NCBI GenBank assembly: GCA_002340325.1
Contig: DDLV01000036.1
Coordinates: forward strand, 1-64,000
Length of the DNA: 64,000 bases
Origin: Glaciecola sp. UBA2563
GTDB lineage: Bacteria > Pseudomonadota > Gammaproteobacteria > Enterobacterales > Alteromonadaceae
Direction of reading: 5' to 3'
Below the pieces are notes generated by a model. It searched no databases, was not told the DNA's origin, and saw nothing but the letters and a program-made list of their open reading frames with translations. Each line of letters begins with the position of its first letter. The first letter of the stretch is position 1. A program made the position numbers and the translations under genes. Shown in pieces: positions 37,636-46,634 of this stretch.

Positions 37636-38358
37636 TTGCAATTAATAAAACCAGAATGGCACTTAAAGGCACGTTTACTCATTTCAAGATTATTGATTAA
37701 GTTTGGTAAGCTGCGTCATATCGACTATACGGCAACTGAATTGAGTGACATGGCAAACCAATATGTGCCGAAAACATTTTCGCTTGAATCACCCATTGGA
37801 AATGGCGAACTGACGTTACTAGAAGTACAAGTCAAAATGCCGTACCAACACAACGTCTTAAAAGTTGAGTTACTGTCTAGCATCATAATAGGCGCATTAA
37901 CTCGACCCATTTACCGAGCGCATGTGATGATTGTTATGCAAGCGCATCCACGCTATGACACTGAAACAAATACGGTGATGATTAGCGAATTGAATGTCAA
38001 AGATGTGAAATTAGTAAATGACGAATACATGCTCATAGAAGACAGTCGCGATATCCTCAGTCTGGTGTTTCCAAAACAGCTACAAAACCTAGTAAGCGGC
38101 ACTGTAAAGACTGCTTTGGGTATTATGACAGGCGGCGGCTCTGATAAAGTTAAAGACTATCTTAATCTTTACCTCAAAGGCAGTAAGCAAAGCATTCTTG
38201 CCTACCATCGCCCGGAGATAGAAGGATTGGTAGAGCAATATGCACATCAAGACAAGCTACAATATCAACTTAAAAATGCGCCTTTCGAGGAGTATTTATT
38301 CTGTTTGTATGGTAAAGCCGTAGTGGTTGAAGATGGTGTCTTGCGATTTAAATTTTAA
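37636..38358 (+). CDS. Conserved hypothetical cytosolic protein
   Basis: I cannot name this 240-aa protein. It has no signal peptide or membrane segment. The sequence is strand-rich in its first two thirds (GNGELTLLEVQVKMPYQHN, then NTVMISELNVKDVKLVNDE) and contains a glycine-rich stretch IMTGGGSDKVKD. The general pattern recalls YceB/DUF1439-like lipid-binding folds, but I could not establish that. The start is TTG 37636 with only a weak ribosome site. It lies between the TPR-GGDEF protein and the convergent TetR gene. Confidence 0.6.
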   Translation: MQLIKPEWHLKARLLISRLLIKFGKLRHIDYTATELSDMANQYVPKTFSLESPIGNGELTLLEVQVKMPYQHNVLKVELLSSIIIGALTRPIYRAHVMIVMQAHPRYDTETNTVMISELNVKDVKLVNDEYMLIEDSRDILSLVFPKQLQNLVSGTVKTALGIMTGGGSDKVKDYLNLYLKGSKQSILAYHRPEIEGLVEQYAHQDKLQYQLKNAPFEEYLFCLYGKAVVVEDGVLRFKF

Positions 38359-38389
38359 AGAGACAAGCCAAAACACGGAAAAATATACG

Positions 38390-39007
38390 CTAGCTAAATT
38401 CTTTTTGTAAGATCGATTTTTGCAACTCCAATGATAAATCCTCGTCCGTATAGTAGGACTGTAAACTAAAATATATGGTCAATAGTGTACGGTAAACAAT
38501 GTCAGGATCAGAGAGCTCTTCACCTTGCATTTGGTAATAGTTCAAACTTTGAAATAGCGTTAAGCTGATGATATCTAATAGAACATCAACATCTTTGTCA
38601 CCTCCAGTTAGCGTGTTGGTGGCTTGTTGTGTTTGTAGAGATTTGCGAATAAATTCTCGTTGAAACTTTGCACAGCGCTGAATTTTACTGGTGATGGCCG
38701 GGTACTGAGACGACAGTTCTGAGACGTTTTGAAAGAGAAATCTGAATATGTGCATGTTTTCCAAACACTCATACAAATACTTAAAAAAATCCAACGGATG
38801 TTCTAGCGTTTGGCGGATTGCTTTTATTCGGTCGACATAGTTGTCAACGAGTGCGATAACAATCTCGTCCTTGCCTTTGTAATGGTAATACAAGTTTCCG
38901 GGACTGATATCGAGTTCATTGGCAATATCGACGCTGGTAATGTTGCGCTCGCCATGCGTGTTGAACAGCTCTAAGCTGACTAACAAAATCCGTTGTGCCG
39001 TTTTCAT
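38390..39007 (-). CDS. TetR-family transcriptional regulator
   Basis: 205-aa repressor-type regulator. The N-terminal helix-turn-helix is clear (ILLVSLELFNTHGERNITSV, then IANELDISPGNLYYHYKGKD). The C-terminal half is an effector-binding helical domain. It is divergent from the phasin gene at 39349, and the intervening region contains a TTAG-N10-CTAA motif that recurs before the second phasin gene. It is therefore a candidate local regulator of the storage-lipid or granule genes, with a fatty-acyl ligand possible. Confidence 0.88.
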   Translation of the reverse strand: MKTAQRILLVSLELFNTHGERNITSVDIANELDISPGNLYYHYKGKDEIVIALVDNYVDRIKAIRQTLEHPLDFFKYLYECLENMHIFRFLFQNVSELSSQYPAITSKIQRCAKFQREFIRKSLQTQQATNTLTGGDKDVDVLLDIISLTLFQSLNYYQMQGEELSDPDIVYRTLLTIYFSLQSYYTDEDLSLELQKSILQKEFS

Positions 39008-39064
39008 TCAGAATTGCCTCGTTTGTTGTGTATGTATTGGAGAGAAAATTACCTCCCCATTTTT

Positions 39065-39085
39065 TTAGTATGTGATTTCTAATTT
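39065..39085. promoter_or_regulatory. Candidate operator, TTAG-N10-CTAA motif (copy 1)
   Basis: The 21 bases here match the stretch at 46635-46655 at 19 positions and fit TTAGTATGYGRTTTCTAA-type spacing: outer half-sites TTAG and CTAA in inverted orientation. It sits between the TetR start (39007) and the phasin start (39349). This fits a TetR-class operator, but the regulator is not proven. Confidence 0.5.
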
Positions 39086-39348
39086 TTTTCTTTATATTGA
39101 AAAACACTGAGAATCACTCGTCCTTATTCGATGGCAAATTTCGAATTTGTAATGGGTAAGTATGAGTAATAACCACGAAATAAACAATGTCGTCATATGC
39201 GGTTTAGCAATGACTCAGTAAATTTCGTAAGCAGGTTAATGCGCACCTGGTTAGCGATTTAATCGTTTTAAAAACGCATGTAGTAGAGCGCTAACGCCAG
39301 TGAGTGGCACAAACAACATTCATTAGAGAAAGTTATTGGAGAAAGAAA

Positions 39349-39885
39349 ATGTCAACTAAAGACACATTTGAAAACATGGCGAAAAATACTTGGCTAGCTG
39401 GTCTAGGCACCATCAGTAGTAGCAAAGAATTAATTGAAAAATCAATCGATAGTGCACAAGAAAAATCTAACGCGCTATACAATGATTTATTGTCCCGAGG
39501 CGAAGAGGTACAAGGGAAAATAGAAAAAGTTCAGCAAAAATTCAAAGAAACTGGCGATGAAATGAGCGCCAAAGGGTTGAAGTTATTTGGTCTGAAACAA
39601 CGTGGGAAGCACGACGAAAAAATCGCTGAGCTTAATGCAAAAGTTGAAACGTTAAGCAGTTTAGTCGAAGGGCTTGTTGAAAAACGTCAATCTAATGAAG
39701 CAGTTGCAAAACCTGCGAAAAAAACCACAGCGACAAGAAGAAGAGCTGCGCCAAAGACGGATACTAAAGCTAAAGCTGTAGTTAAGCCTAAAACTACCCG
39801 AACCCGTAAAACAGCAACAAAAGCGACAACTACAGCGGCTTCAAAAAGTACCACGGCTGCCAAAGCAGATACTAAAAAATCTTAA
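39349..39885 (+). CDS. Phasin-like granule protein with histone-like Lys/Ala tail
   Basis: 178-aa granule-associated protein. The N-terminal 95 residues are amphipathic helices typical of phasins and PhaI/PhaF proteins (NMAKNTWLAGLGTISSSKEL, then QEKSNALYNDLLSRGEEVQG). Residues about 115-178 are Lys/Ala/Thr/Pro-rich (KPKTTRTRKTATKATTTAAS) like the histone-H1-like tail of PhaF, which binds DNA and helps distribute granules. The start is ATG 39349, since GGAGAAAGAAA precedes it. No PHA synthase is in the window, and the neighbours are lipid genes. Confidence 0.82.
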   Translation: MSTKDTFENMAKNTWLAGLGTISSSKELIEKSIDSAQEKSNALYNDLLSRGEEVQGKIEKVQQKFKETGDEMSAKGLKLFGLKQRGKHDEKIAELNAKVETLSSLVEGLVEKRQSNEAVAKPAKKTTATRRRAAPKTDTKAKAVVKPKTTRTRKTATKATTTAASKSTTAAKADTKKS

Positions 39886-39948
39886 ATTGCACTGATGGCC
39901 AATAGTTTAAGAGGCTGGAAGCAATAAAGAGAATCGAGGAAGTAAATC

Positions 39949-41448
39949 TTGTTAATATCATCATCTTATAAGTTCGAAAAAGCGATGGAGTCTGCGACCA
40001 GTTACGATGAATGGACGCAAGCAGCTAAAGCCGCGGATAATGCGAGCGGGCTTACACGATGGAAGGAATCCGATGATTCTCGCAAATTTGATTTTGCGAC
40101 TATTCGAACGCGTCTGGAGCACTTACGACAGATGCGCTCCAGAAATGATGATATTGGCCTCTTGTTTGCGCTGAACGAGGGAATACACGGAAACATAGGG
40201 GGAATGGGAAATCCCTCGCTGTACACCAAATGTCGTTTCGGAACCAAGCAATTAATCAATGATTACGTTGATGAAATAGTTGATTCATTGGAGCATTTGG
40301 CGGATACGGACAGCGATCAAATTAGTTTTGAGAAAAAGCTGGATTTTTTCCGCCGTGCAAGTCATTGCTATGGCTGTTCAGCGTTGATGCTAAGTGGTTC
40401 TGGTTCGCTGTTGTATTTTCATGTTGGTGTCGCAAGAGCATTGTTTCAGGAAGAATTACTGCCTTACGTGCTATCAGGTGCAAGCGGTGGTGCACTGGTA
40501 GGCTCTATCGTCAGCAGTCACTCGAACAGTCAGTTAGAGCAGATGCTTGCGATTGAGAATATACTCGAATTAAGTGACAACGGCATCGCTTTGGAAAAGT
40601 CCAATCCATCATTTACCATTTCAAACTTGGTACAAGGCCTCCTGCCAAAGCGAATTCACTACACTGAGTTGCGGTCAATTATTGACAATACGCTTCCCGA
40701 CCTCACATTTCAGGAAGCATTAGAGTTAACGGGCCGTCACCTCAATATATCTGTTGCGTCTGTAGATAAACATCACAAAGCTAGGTTGCTCAACGCTTAT
40801 ACATCGCCTAATGTATTTATTAGAGAAGCGGTGCATGCGTCATGTGCAGTGCCTGGTATCTATCCTGCGATAACGTTGGCAGCAAAGAATGAAAATGGGG
40901 ACAGGCAGCCCTACCTCCCGTCACAACAATGGGTAGATGGCTCAGTCAGCGATGATTTACCTTCAAAGCGATTATCTCGGCTTTACGGTGTTAATCACTT
41001 TATCGTGAGCCAAACCAATCCCCATGTCATCCCGTTTATTACTGACACTAAAACGAACGACAACCTGTTGTTTAAAATTAAAAATGCCAGTGTGCAAACA
41101 GCCCGCACCTGGTTGAATACCAGTGCAGAAATCACCAGAGAACCACTGTCGTTTATACCTTATTACACAGGTGCGTCTAATATCGCCTTGTCAATATTGA
41201 ATCAGGATTACGTAGGCGATATTAATATTTTGCCGTCAAAAAGGCTTTTTAACCCGACAAAGTTGCTCGCCAAAAGAAGTGAAGCGGAAATACGAGAGCT
41301 GATCTTGATGGGTGAAAGAAGCACGTGGCCGAAAATAGAAATGATTAGAATTCAGACCAAAATCAATCGAGCGCTCGACCACATTTTGAGAGACTACGAG
41401 ACAGACTATTCGAAACGACAATTCGCATTGGAAAACTCGCAAAGCTAA
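39949..41448 (+). CDS. DUF3336-patatin lipase (triacylglycerol/phospholipid acyl hydrolase)
   Basis: 499-aa acyl hydrolase. Residues 10-140 match the DUF3336 region of fungal and plant storage lipases. The patatin domain follows: glycine-rich oxyanion loop LSGSGSLLYFHVG, nucleophile elbow GASGG with Ser179, and the dyad Asp330 in WVDGSVSDDLP. It therefore probably mobilises neutral lipid or phospholipid. The start is TTG 39949 with GAGGAAG seven bases before it. ATG 39985 is an alternative. It lies 63 bp after the phasin gene, probably in one operon. A decayed copy of residues 337-499 lies at 42853. Confidence 0.85.
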   Translation: MLISSSYKFEKAMESATSYDEWTQAAKAADNASGLTRWKESDDSRKFDFATIRTRLEHLRQMRSRNDDIGLLFALNEGIHGNIGGMGNPSLYTKCRFGTKQLINDYVDEIVDSLEHLADTDSDQISFEKKLDFFRRASHCYGCSALMLSGSGSLLYFHVGVARALFQEELLPYVLSGASGGALVGSIVSSHSNSQLEQMLAIENILELSDNGIALEKSNPSFTISNLVQGLLPKRIHYTELRSIIDNTLPDLTFQEALELTGRHLNISVASVDKHHKARLLNAYTSPNVFIREAVHASCAVPGIYPAITLAAKNENGDRQPYLPSQQWVDGSVSDDLPSKRLSRLYGVNHFIVSQTNPHVIPFITDTKTNDNLLFKIKNASVQTARTWLNTSAEITREPLSFIPYYTGASNIALSILNQDYVGDINILPSKRLFNPTKLLAKRSEAEIRELILMGERSTWPKIEMIRIQTKINRALDHILRDYETDYSKRQFALENSQS

Positions 41449-41654
41449 TAATTTCTCAGCTATATGTCTGGAAAATTTCATGAATACGTCGGTTGATGAG
41501 CCGCCAGAAACCGCGATAAGAGAGGCTATAGAAGACAGTTACAAGAAATAACTGGGGGTATAGGCTTCGGCAATGCATACAAAAAAGTACATATGTAGAC
41601 TAAATCTATATTATAGTTTATATTAAGACTATTCCGTATGGGTAAGAGGGTGTT

Positions 41655-42056
41655 ATGCAGCCGCTACAATCTACAAATGAGAAAACGCTTTCGCAACGCG
41701 ATCCACAACAATTGGCGCAAGTGTCTCTCAAAGCATTTTTTAACATCATGGATAAATGGCGCGTTAAGACTGACGTTCAACGAGTTTTGCTTGGTGATCC
41801 TGCACGCTCTACTTTTTTTGCATGGAAAAAAGGCAATGCTAAACAGCTATCTGGCGATACTTTAGAACGGATCTCCTATGTGTTGGGTATTTATAAGGCA
41901 CTTGGAATACTGTTTCCAAAACGAGAACAAGCCGATGCATGGCCGCAAAAACCCAATGACGCATTTAATGGCAAAACAGCGTTAGATGTTATGGCAAATG
42001 GCCAAATGAGAGATTTAATGTTAATGAGGCGCTACGTTGACAGTCAACGAGGTTAG
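41655..42056 (+). CDS. Xre/MbcA/ParS-type antitoxin
   Basis: 133-aa antitoxin of a RES-domain toxin pair. The N-terminal part is a helix-turn-helix-like Xre domain (LAQVSLKAFFNIMDKWRV, DVQRVLLGDPARSTFFAWKK). The C-terminal toxin-binding helices contain DTLERISYVLGIYKALGILF, then PNDAFNGKTALDVMANGQMR, which matches the MbcA/ParS/Xre toxin-binding domain. The start is ATG 41655 after AGAGGGTGTT. The stop overlaps the toxin start by 20 bp. The palindrome CTATATTATAG near 41610 could be an autoregulatory site. Confidence 0.85.
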   Translation: MQPLQSTNEKTLSQRDPQQLAQVSLKAFFNIMDKWRVKTDVQRVLLGDPARSTFFAWKKGNAKQLSGDTLERISYVLGIYKALGILFPKREQADAWPQKPNDAFNGKTALDVMANGQMRDLMLMRRYVDSQRG

Positions 42057-42726
42057 TGAGGTCGCGCTTGATTGGGAAAATCTCTTTAGAATTATACCAA
42101 GTCGTTATCCCCCGGTCGGTTTGTTTGATGAAGTTGCCTCCCGGGAAGACTTAGACATCATTTTCGAGGTTGAATCCTTAACCAATGATAGACTTCGCGA
42201 AGAAGTAGGTGATTTAGGGTTAGTCCCGCCACAGGAAAGAATATTTGGCCCAGGAACAACACCTGTTATGGCGGCTTTCACTCACATTGGGTACGCGAGT
42301 AGATTCACAGATGGAAGAGATTACGGCGTATATTATGGCGCGAAGGTACTCGCAACTGCTATTAAAGAGACCTGTTATCATCGAGAGCATTTTCTAAAGC
42401 AAACAAATGAGCCTGACACAGACCTTGAGATGCGCTGTTACACTAACCAAGTGACGCTTCCGCTTCATGATTTGAGGTTTGACACTTTTGCTCGCCTCTT
42501 TTTAGATGACTATACCGAATCTCAATCTTTTGGACGTCAAATGAAATATTCGGGCAGCAATGGTTTGGTTTATAATTCAGTCAGACACAATGGCGGTTTG
42601 TGTGTTGCAGTGTTTAAACCCATTGCTTTAACGCTAACTGTTCAGTGCGGACATTATCTCTATCAATGGCGAGCGAGTAGCCAATCTATCGAACATGTGT
42701 TGGAAATTCGCGAATTACCAATCTAG
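42037..42726 (+). CDS. RES-domain toxin (predicted NAD+-consuming)
   Basis: 229-aa RES-family toxin. Known members depress growth by degrading NAD+. The signature residues are visible: Arg18 at LFRIIPSRYPP, the Tyr-rich stretch DYGVYYGAKVLATAIKETC (Tyr and Glu), and Ser in GSNGLVYNSVRHNGG. The start is TTG 42037, with TGAGGCG six to seven bases upstream. Translation is coupled to the antitoxin by overlap. The pair is flanked by the patatin gene and a damaged copy of its 3' end. Confidence 0.85.
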   Translation: MTVNEVSEVALDWENLFRIIPSRYPPVGLFDEVASREDLDIIFEVESLTNDRLREEVGDLGLVPPQERIFGPGTTPVMAAFTHIGYASRFTDGRDYGVYYGAKVLATAIKETCYHREHFLKQTNEPDTDLEMRCYTNQVTLPLHDLRFDTFARLFLDDYTESQSFGRQMKYSGSNGLVYNSVRHNGGLCVAVFKPIALTLTVQCGHYLYQWRASSQSIEHVLEIRELPI

Positions 42727-42852
42727 AAAAAGCAGATTTAACTCTTTCATTGCTTTTTAAGTTACTGCAAATGCGAATTTAGGTTAACTATGATTGTCCC
42801 TATTTGAGTTTTTGCCTTTTCTTCGTAAAGGGTATCTTTTAAAGAGTGCAAC

Positions 42853-43369
42853 TTTACCCTCGAAGCGCTTGTCTCGGCTTTCCGGTGTCAATCAGTTTAG
42901 CGTCAGCCAAACCAATCCCCATGTCATCCCGTTTATTACTGACACTAAAACAAACGACAACCTGTTGTTTAAAATTAAAAATGCCAGTGTACAAACAGCC
43001 CGCACCTAATTGAATACCAGTGCAGAAATCACCAGAAAACCACTGTCGTTTATACCTTGTTACACAGGTGCGTCAAATATCTCCTTGTCAATATTGAAGC
43101 AGGACTAAGTAGGCGATATCAATATTTTGCCGTCAAAAAGGTTCTTTAGTCCGACAAAGTTGCTCGCCAAAAGAAGTGAAGCTGAAATACGAGAGCTGAC
43201 CCTGATGGGTGAAAGAAGTACGTGGCCAAAAATAGAAATGATCAGAATTCAGACCAAAATCAATCGAGTGCTCGACCACATTTTAAGAGACTATGAGACA
43301 GACTATTCGAAACGACAATTCGCATTGGAAAACTCGTGACGCTACCAATTTCTCAGTTATATGTCTGGA
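42853..43369 (+). pseudogene. Decayed partial copy of the patatin gene 3' end
   Basis: These 517 bases align without gaps to 40956-41472 (patatin residues about 337-499 plus 24 bases of 3' flank). By manual count there are about 40 differences, roughly 92% identity. The catalytic Ser and Asp lie outside the copy. Two in-frame stops occur: a Trp codon replaced by TAA near 43007 and another TAA near 43107. Many of the remaining differences are synonymous, so the copy may derive from a diverged homologue. Confidence 0.85.
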
Positions 43370-43676
43370 TAGTTGGAATTCTTTTTAAATGGATGCATTT
43401 ATAGTTTTTATGTCACGCGAACATAAGCCAGTCGAAACGATTACACTCGAATTTCTGGACAAAAAAAGCGAATTAGCCAATTGTTTGGTCTATATTAATC
43501 AAAAATAGACCCATTTTTAAATTAGAATAAGAAAGTTCGAAAATACTTACATGTCACTGGACTCACTTGCCCCGTTTTGTTGGCTGAGTCAAATGAGTGC
43601 ATTGATTCACGTAGAGCAAACAGAGTTTGATGCCGATCTTGAAAACAATGTAAAAGCTAATTGGTGCTTCATTTAA
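43340..43676. other. Intergenic region between patatin remnant and immunity gene
   Basis: 337 bases, A+T-rich, with no clear RNA or terminator. The only gene-like item is the 41-codon frame 43550-43675 listed separately. The first 30 bases still belong to the patatin duplication. Confidence 0.6.
43550..43675 (+). CDS. Small open frame of unknown status
   Basis: The frame encodes 41 residues (MSLDSLAPFCWLSQ, ending KANWCFI). It starts at ATG 43550 and stops one base before the immunity gene's stop codon on the other strand. It has no recognisable domain and no good ribosome site. It could be a remnant of a larger mobile or toxin gene or chance. Confidence 0.25.
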
Positions 43677-44159
43677 TTATTCGATGATTGACTGAAGATA
43701 CCTTTCCCTGAACGTTGTCTGATTTTTGATTAAAGACATTAATTCCTCTCGCTTAGATTGCCGTAAAGGGTTCGATTTATTGAGACAAAGGCACGCTTCA
43801 ATCACACCTAATTCAATTAGACTCAGCCAAGTGGTGTCAGCATAGCTATGCCCATAAAGTATCATCTTATAATAACACCTCCAAAACTCGACTTGATAAC
43901 AAGTTTTGTACTTTGATTCAGCAAATTCAAGAGAATCAAAAATAAAAATTTCTGATTTATCTACCATCGCAGATGGAATATCGTGCATTGTTGAAAAACC
44001 GTAGTCTTGGAATAGAAAGCTCAATACTGAAAAATTTACATAATCATCGAGATTGAAGCTTTCCTCTCTCTCAAGCGCCATGCAGTAGGACTGAAAAGCA
44101 CTAGATGGTTCTCTTAACGCTTCATGAGAAATGGCTTTGGTTATATAGTTTCTGCTCAT
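43677..44159 (-). CDS. Candidate immunity protein to the Rhs toxin
   Basis: 160-aa, mostly helical, acidic cytosolic protein without signal or membrane segments. It has no recognised family. Its position is the main evidence: its ATG overlaps the Rhs toxin stop codon by four bases (ATGA) on the same strand, the usual place for the cognate immunity gene of an Rhs tip. Base composition is more A+T-rich than neighbouring core genes, which fits horizontal gain. Confidence 0.6.
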   Translation of the reverse strand: MSRNYITKAISHEALREPSSAFQSYCMALEREESFNLDDYVNFSVLSFLFQDYGFSTMHDIPSAMVDKSEIFIFDSLEFAESKYKTCYQVEFWRCYYKMILYGHSYADTTWLSLIELGVIEACLCLNKSNPLRQSKREELMSLIKNQTTFRERYLQSIIE

Positions 44160-45358
44160 TTGTGTTTCTTTCTGTTAACGCCAGCGTTCTGGATGGTTCC
44201 ATTTCTGACATGAACCCATACCTGGCCTCCGTTATAGCTCCTTGCGTACCCCGACATTCCAGCGTTTATATTTCCTTGCGATAGCACATTACTATTTGCG
44301 TTTGCGGGATTCGACGCAATGCTTCTAAACAAGTTGATAAACCTTTGTTGAGAGGCTGAGGTTAAGGGATTAACATGATTAGCGCCATTCCGAAAAATAT
44401 GCTGAAATTGACCTGGACTTGATGGAAAAGCTGGAGCGTTAGAGGCACCCGGACCACAAAACCCAGCATTTTTCGCATTTCTTAATAAACTTTGTAGCGC
44501 CGTGACATCGTTTTTTGTATATCTTCCCCTTGGTCCTGACGGTCGCGCAGTGTTGTAAGAAAAAGTTGTGTCATATCGCCTTATTTGTGTAATTAATGAG
44601 TTTATTTGATAATTGACAAATGGATTAGTTGTATAGGGATTACGATTTACTCCTCTCCCTCGACTGAGTCCGGTTATATCTGTGTATACAACTGGATTGC
44701 CACCAACATAAGCATAGGTATTAATTCCCCCAGCCAAACCAATCGGGTCCGACTGAATATACCTGCCCAACTCAGGGTCGTAATCCCTGAAGAAATTGTA
44801 GTAGAGACCGGATTCTGCATCAACATATTGACCTGGGAATCGCGCTTTGAAGGTTTCTGTCAATAGGTCTTGTTCGATGATGATTTCACCGAACGGTGTG
44901 TGACTTGCTTGCCACACGGTCGCACCTGCGCTGTCGGTGATAGCTAAAGGGTAGTCTAGATGACTTGTGTGTACATAATAAACCTCATCGTTTTGTTTAA
45001 ACGCTATCCGCTGACCGTTGACATAATAGTATTCAACTTGTGTGTTGCCGTTTTCATCAAGCTCTGCCAGTAGCACGCCATCAGGGCTATAGATATAGGT
45101 CGACGCTGCTGCTTTTGAGGTTTTCGTAATGCGACTGCCGGCATAGTCATACGTATATTCGAATACACCGGTTGTCAGGGTTGCTTTTTCTAAGCGATTC
45201 GCATCGTTGTATTCAAAGCTATCACTGCCGCGCGCAGTCATATTACCAACTGCATCATATGCCATCGTTTTCGTATTGGTGCTGACAAGGCGGTTAGTGT
45301 TGTAGATGTATGTATCTTCAGGGGTGTTATCCAGTTGTTTTGATAACCGATTACCCAT
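44156..45358 (-). CDS. Orphan Rhs tip with C-terminal toxin domain (5'-truncated)
   Basis: The C-terminal end of an Rhs/YD-repeat polymorphic toxin. YD-type repeats (YDAVGNM, YDYAGSR) are followed by the Rhs-associated core ARFPGQYVDAESGLYYNFF, then RDYDPELGRYIQSDPIGLAG, ending near residue 231. Residues 232-400 form the variable toxin domain with segments GPRGRYTKNDV, FQHIFRNGANHVNP and GGQVWVHVRNGTIQNAGVN. I do not recognise it; the last could suggest an RNase of the BECR type. In-frame Rhs-like codons continue upstream to 45628, where a stop ends them, so the gene lost its 5' end. ATG 45358 is a nominal start. Confidence 0.75.
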   Translation of the reverse strand: MGNRLSKQLDNTPEDTYIYNTNRLVSTNTKTMAYDAVGNMTARGSDSFEYNDANRLEKATLTTGVFEYTYDYAGSRITKTSKAAASTYIYSPDGVLLAELDENGNTQVEYYYVNGQRIAFKQNDEVYYVHTSHLDYPLAITDSAGATVWQASHTPFGEIIIEQDLLTETFKARFPGQYVDAESGLYYNFFRDYDPELGRYIQSDPIGLAGGINTYAYVGGNPVVYTDITGLSRGRGVNRNPYTTNPFVNYQINSLITQIRRYDTTFSYNTARPSGPRGRYTKNDVTALQSLLRNAKNAGFCGPGASNAPAFPSSPGQFQHIFRNGANHVNPLTSASQQRFINLFRSIASNPANANSNVLSQGNINAGMSGYARSYNGGQVWVHVRNGTIQNAGVNRKKHK

Positions 45359-45749
45359 AGCGTCATAAGTAAATGATAGCTCGCCATATCGGCCTTGTGC
45401 ATCGATAAGCCGGCTTAATGCATAATAGGTAAAACCTTCACTAGTATTGTCATCAATGGCATCGGTAATACTGGTGATGTTAACGTTTTTATCATATGAA
45501 TACCGGTATTCATAATCAGGTCCGGTGACGCGCGTGAGACGACCAATGCCGTTGGTATGCCCTGTGGTGCCATCATATTCTAACGTTACGTCTTTCGTTG
45601 CACTTGGATATTGAATAACGCAAACCTTTCAGCGCCGCTTAAGTTTCGTGACGTGATTTATAGACCATATAAAATACAAAGAATTGGGCTAAGTCTTATC
45701 CTCATATAAGACAGATCAATCATGTATGTTTGCGGGCTGCAACAGTCAG

Positions 45750-46454
45750 TTAGATATCCGGTGGGAGCGGATTTTGTGTTTCGTTTTCACTCGAAAACAA
45801 TTGGTTGAGCAATTGTTTTTCTCTGCTGATGATGGGATGGATAAAATCCTCTATCTTGCCGATTTTTTTAAACGCCTTAAAGCCTCTTTCTAAAAACGCC
45901 TGCATGTTTCCAAATCCAGCTGCTTTTGCAGGTTTGCGAGATACTAATAACAATGCAGATATTCCGGGTATCTTTACTACCTGCGCTAAGTCTGCACTCA
46001 ATGCCTCAAGCACAGCTATTTGCTCTTCTCGACATTCTTGATTGTCAGAAGCTCGATAAGCGTCAAAATAAGTCGTTCTGTCTAGGCTTCGGTTTCCCAA
46101 GTGCTGAACAAGTGTAAAATCGAGTTTCACGGCCAAATAGTTTAACTTCAACGCTGCCTCCAAAGATATTAACGCTTTTTCTGGAAGCACTTTTGCCATT
46201 TTTGGCACTACACGTGCAAATTCACTGTCACGTTCACTAAAATCGTGTGGCCCATAAATTTCATCCGCCAAAAACTGAATGGCAGGCTTGTATCGTTTTT
46301 TTTGGTTTAGGTCATCGTGTGTTATGAGCAGTCTTTTCATCTGCCAGTGTTGAAGCGTTCTGATTTCATTTATTAGATTTTGTTCTGCGATGCGGTTATG
46401 AATTTTTTCTGCCGCATCGATATAGCCGACCATCTTGTTTACAGTTGATGACAT
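45750..46454 (-). CDS. FFLEELY-motif-like helical protein, unknown function
   Basis: 234-aa cytosolic helical protein. The segment PAIQFLADEIYGPHDFSERD matches the FFLEELY-motif family in form (aromatic-Leu-x-Glu/Asp-x-x-Tyr-Gly-x-x-Asp-Phe). The rest is Ala/Leu-rich without catalytic motifs. It is divergent from the second phasin gene across 265 bp containing the TTAG-N10-CTAA motif, so it may be part of the granule-related gene set. No function is known. Confidence 0.6.
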   Translation of the reverse strand: MSSTVNKMVGYIDAAEKIHNRIAEQNLINEIRTLQHWQMKRLLITHDDLNQKKRYKPAIQFLADEIYGPHDFSERDSEFARVVPKMAKVLPEKALISLEAALKLNYLAVKLDFTLVQHLGNRSLDRTTYFDAYRASDNQECREEQIAVLEALSADLAQVVKIPGISALLLVSRKPAKAAGFGNMQAFLERGFKAFKKIGKIEDFIHPIISREKQLLNQLFSSENETQNPLPPDI

Positions 46455-46634
46455 AAGTAACCCATCGTGCGTGTCATGTATTTGTATTTTCTTCGTCGAA
46501 CATTATGAGGTTGCAAAGAAGCCGATTCAACTTCAAAAATTTATTTCAGTTCGTGTAAGGTCCATAGCTCATAATCCATAGCAAATGATCTATAGTAAGT
46601 AATGGATGCGAAAAAATAACTGTTTTTTTTGCTA

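Noticed and set aside
39193..39206. Third possible copy of the phasin motif (TATGCGGTTTAGC)
   Set aside because: It shares only the central bases and lacks the TTAG/CTAA ends, so I did not count it as an operator.
41480..41551. 23-codon frame after the patatin gene
   Set aside because: Too short, with no ribosome site or homology. It could be debris from the insertion event.
44606..44866. Plus-strand frame within the Rhs gene
   Set aside because: It is antisense to the Rhs core, whose motifs are unambiguous.
45693..45712. Hairpin GTCTTAT/ATAAGAC as a terminator for the Rhs region
   Set aside because: No U-run follows on either strand, and it lies upstream of the Rhs remnant, not downstream of a gene.
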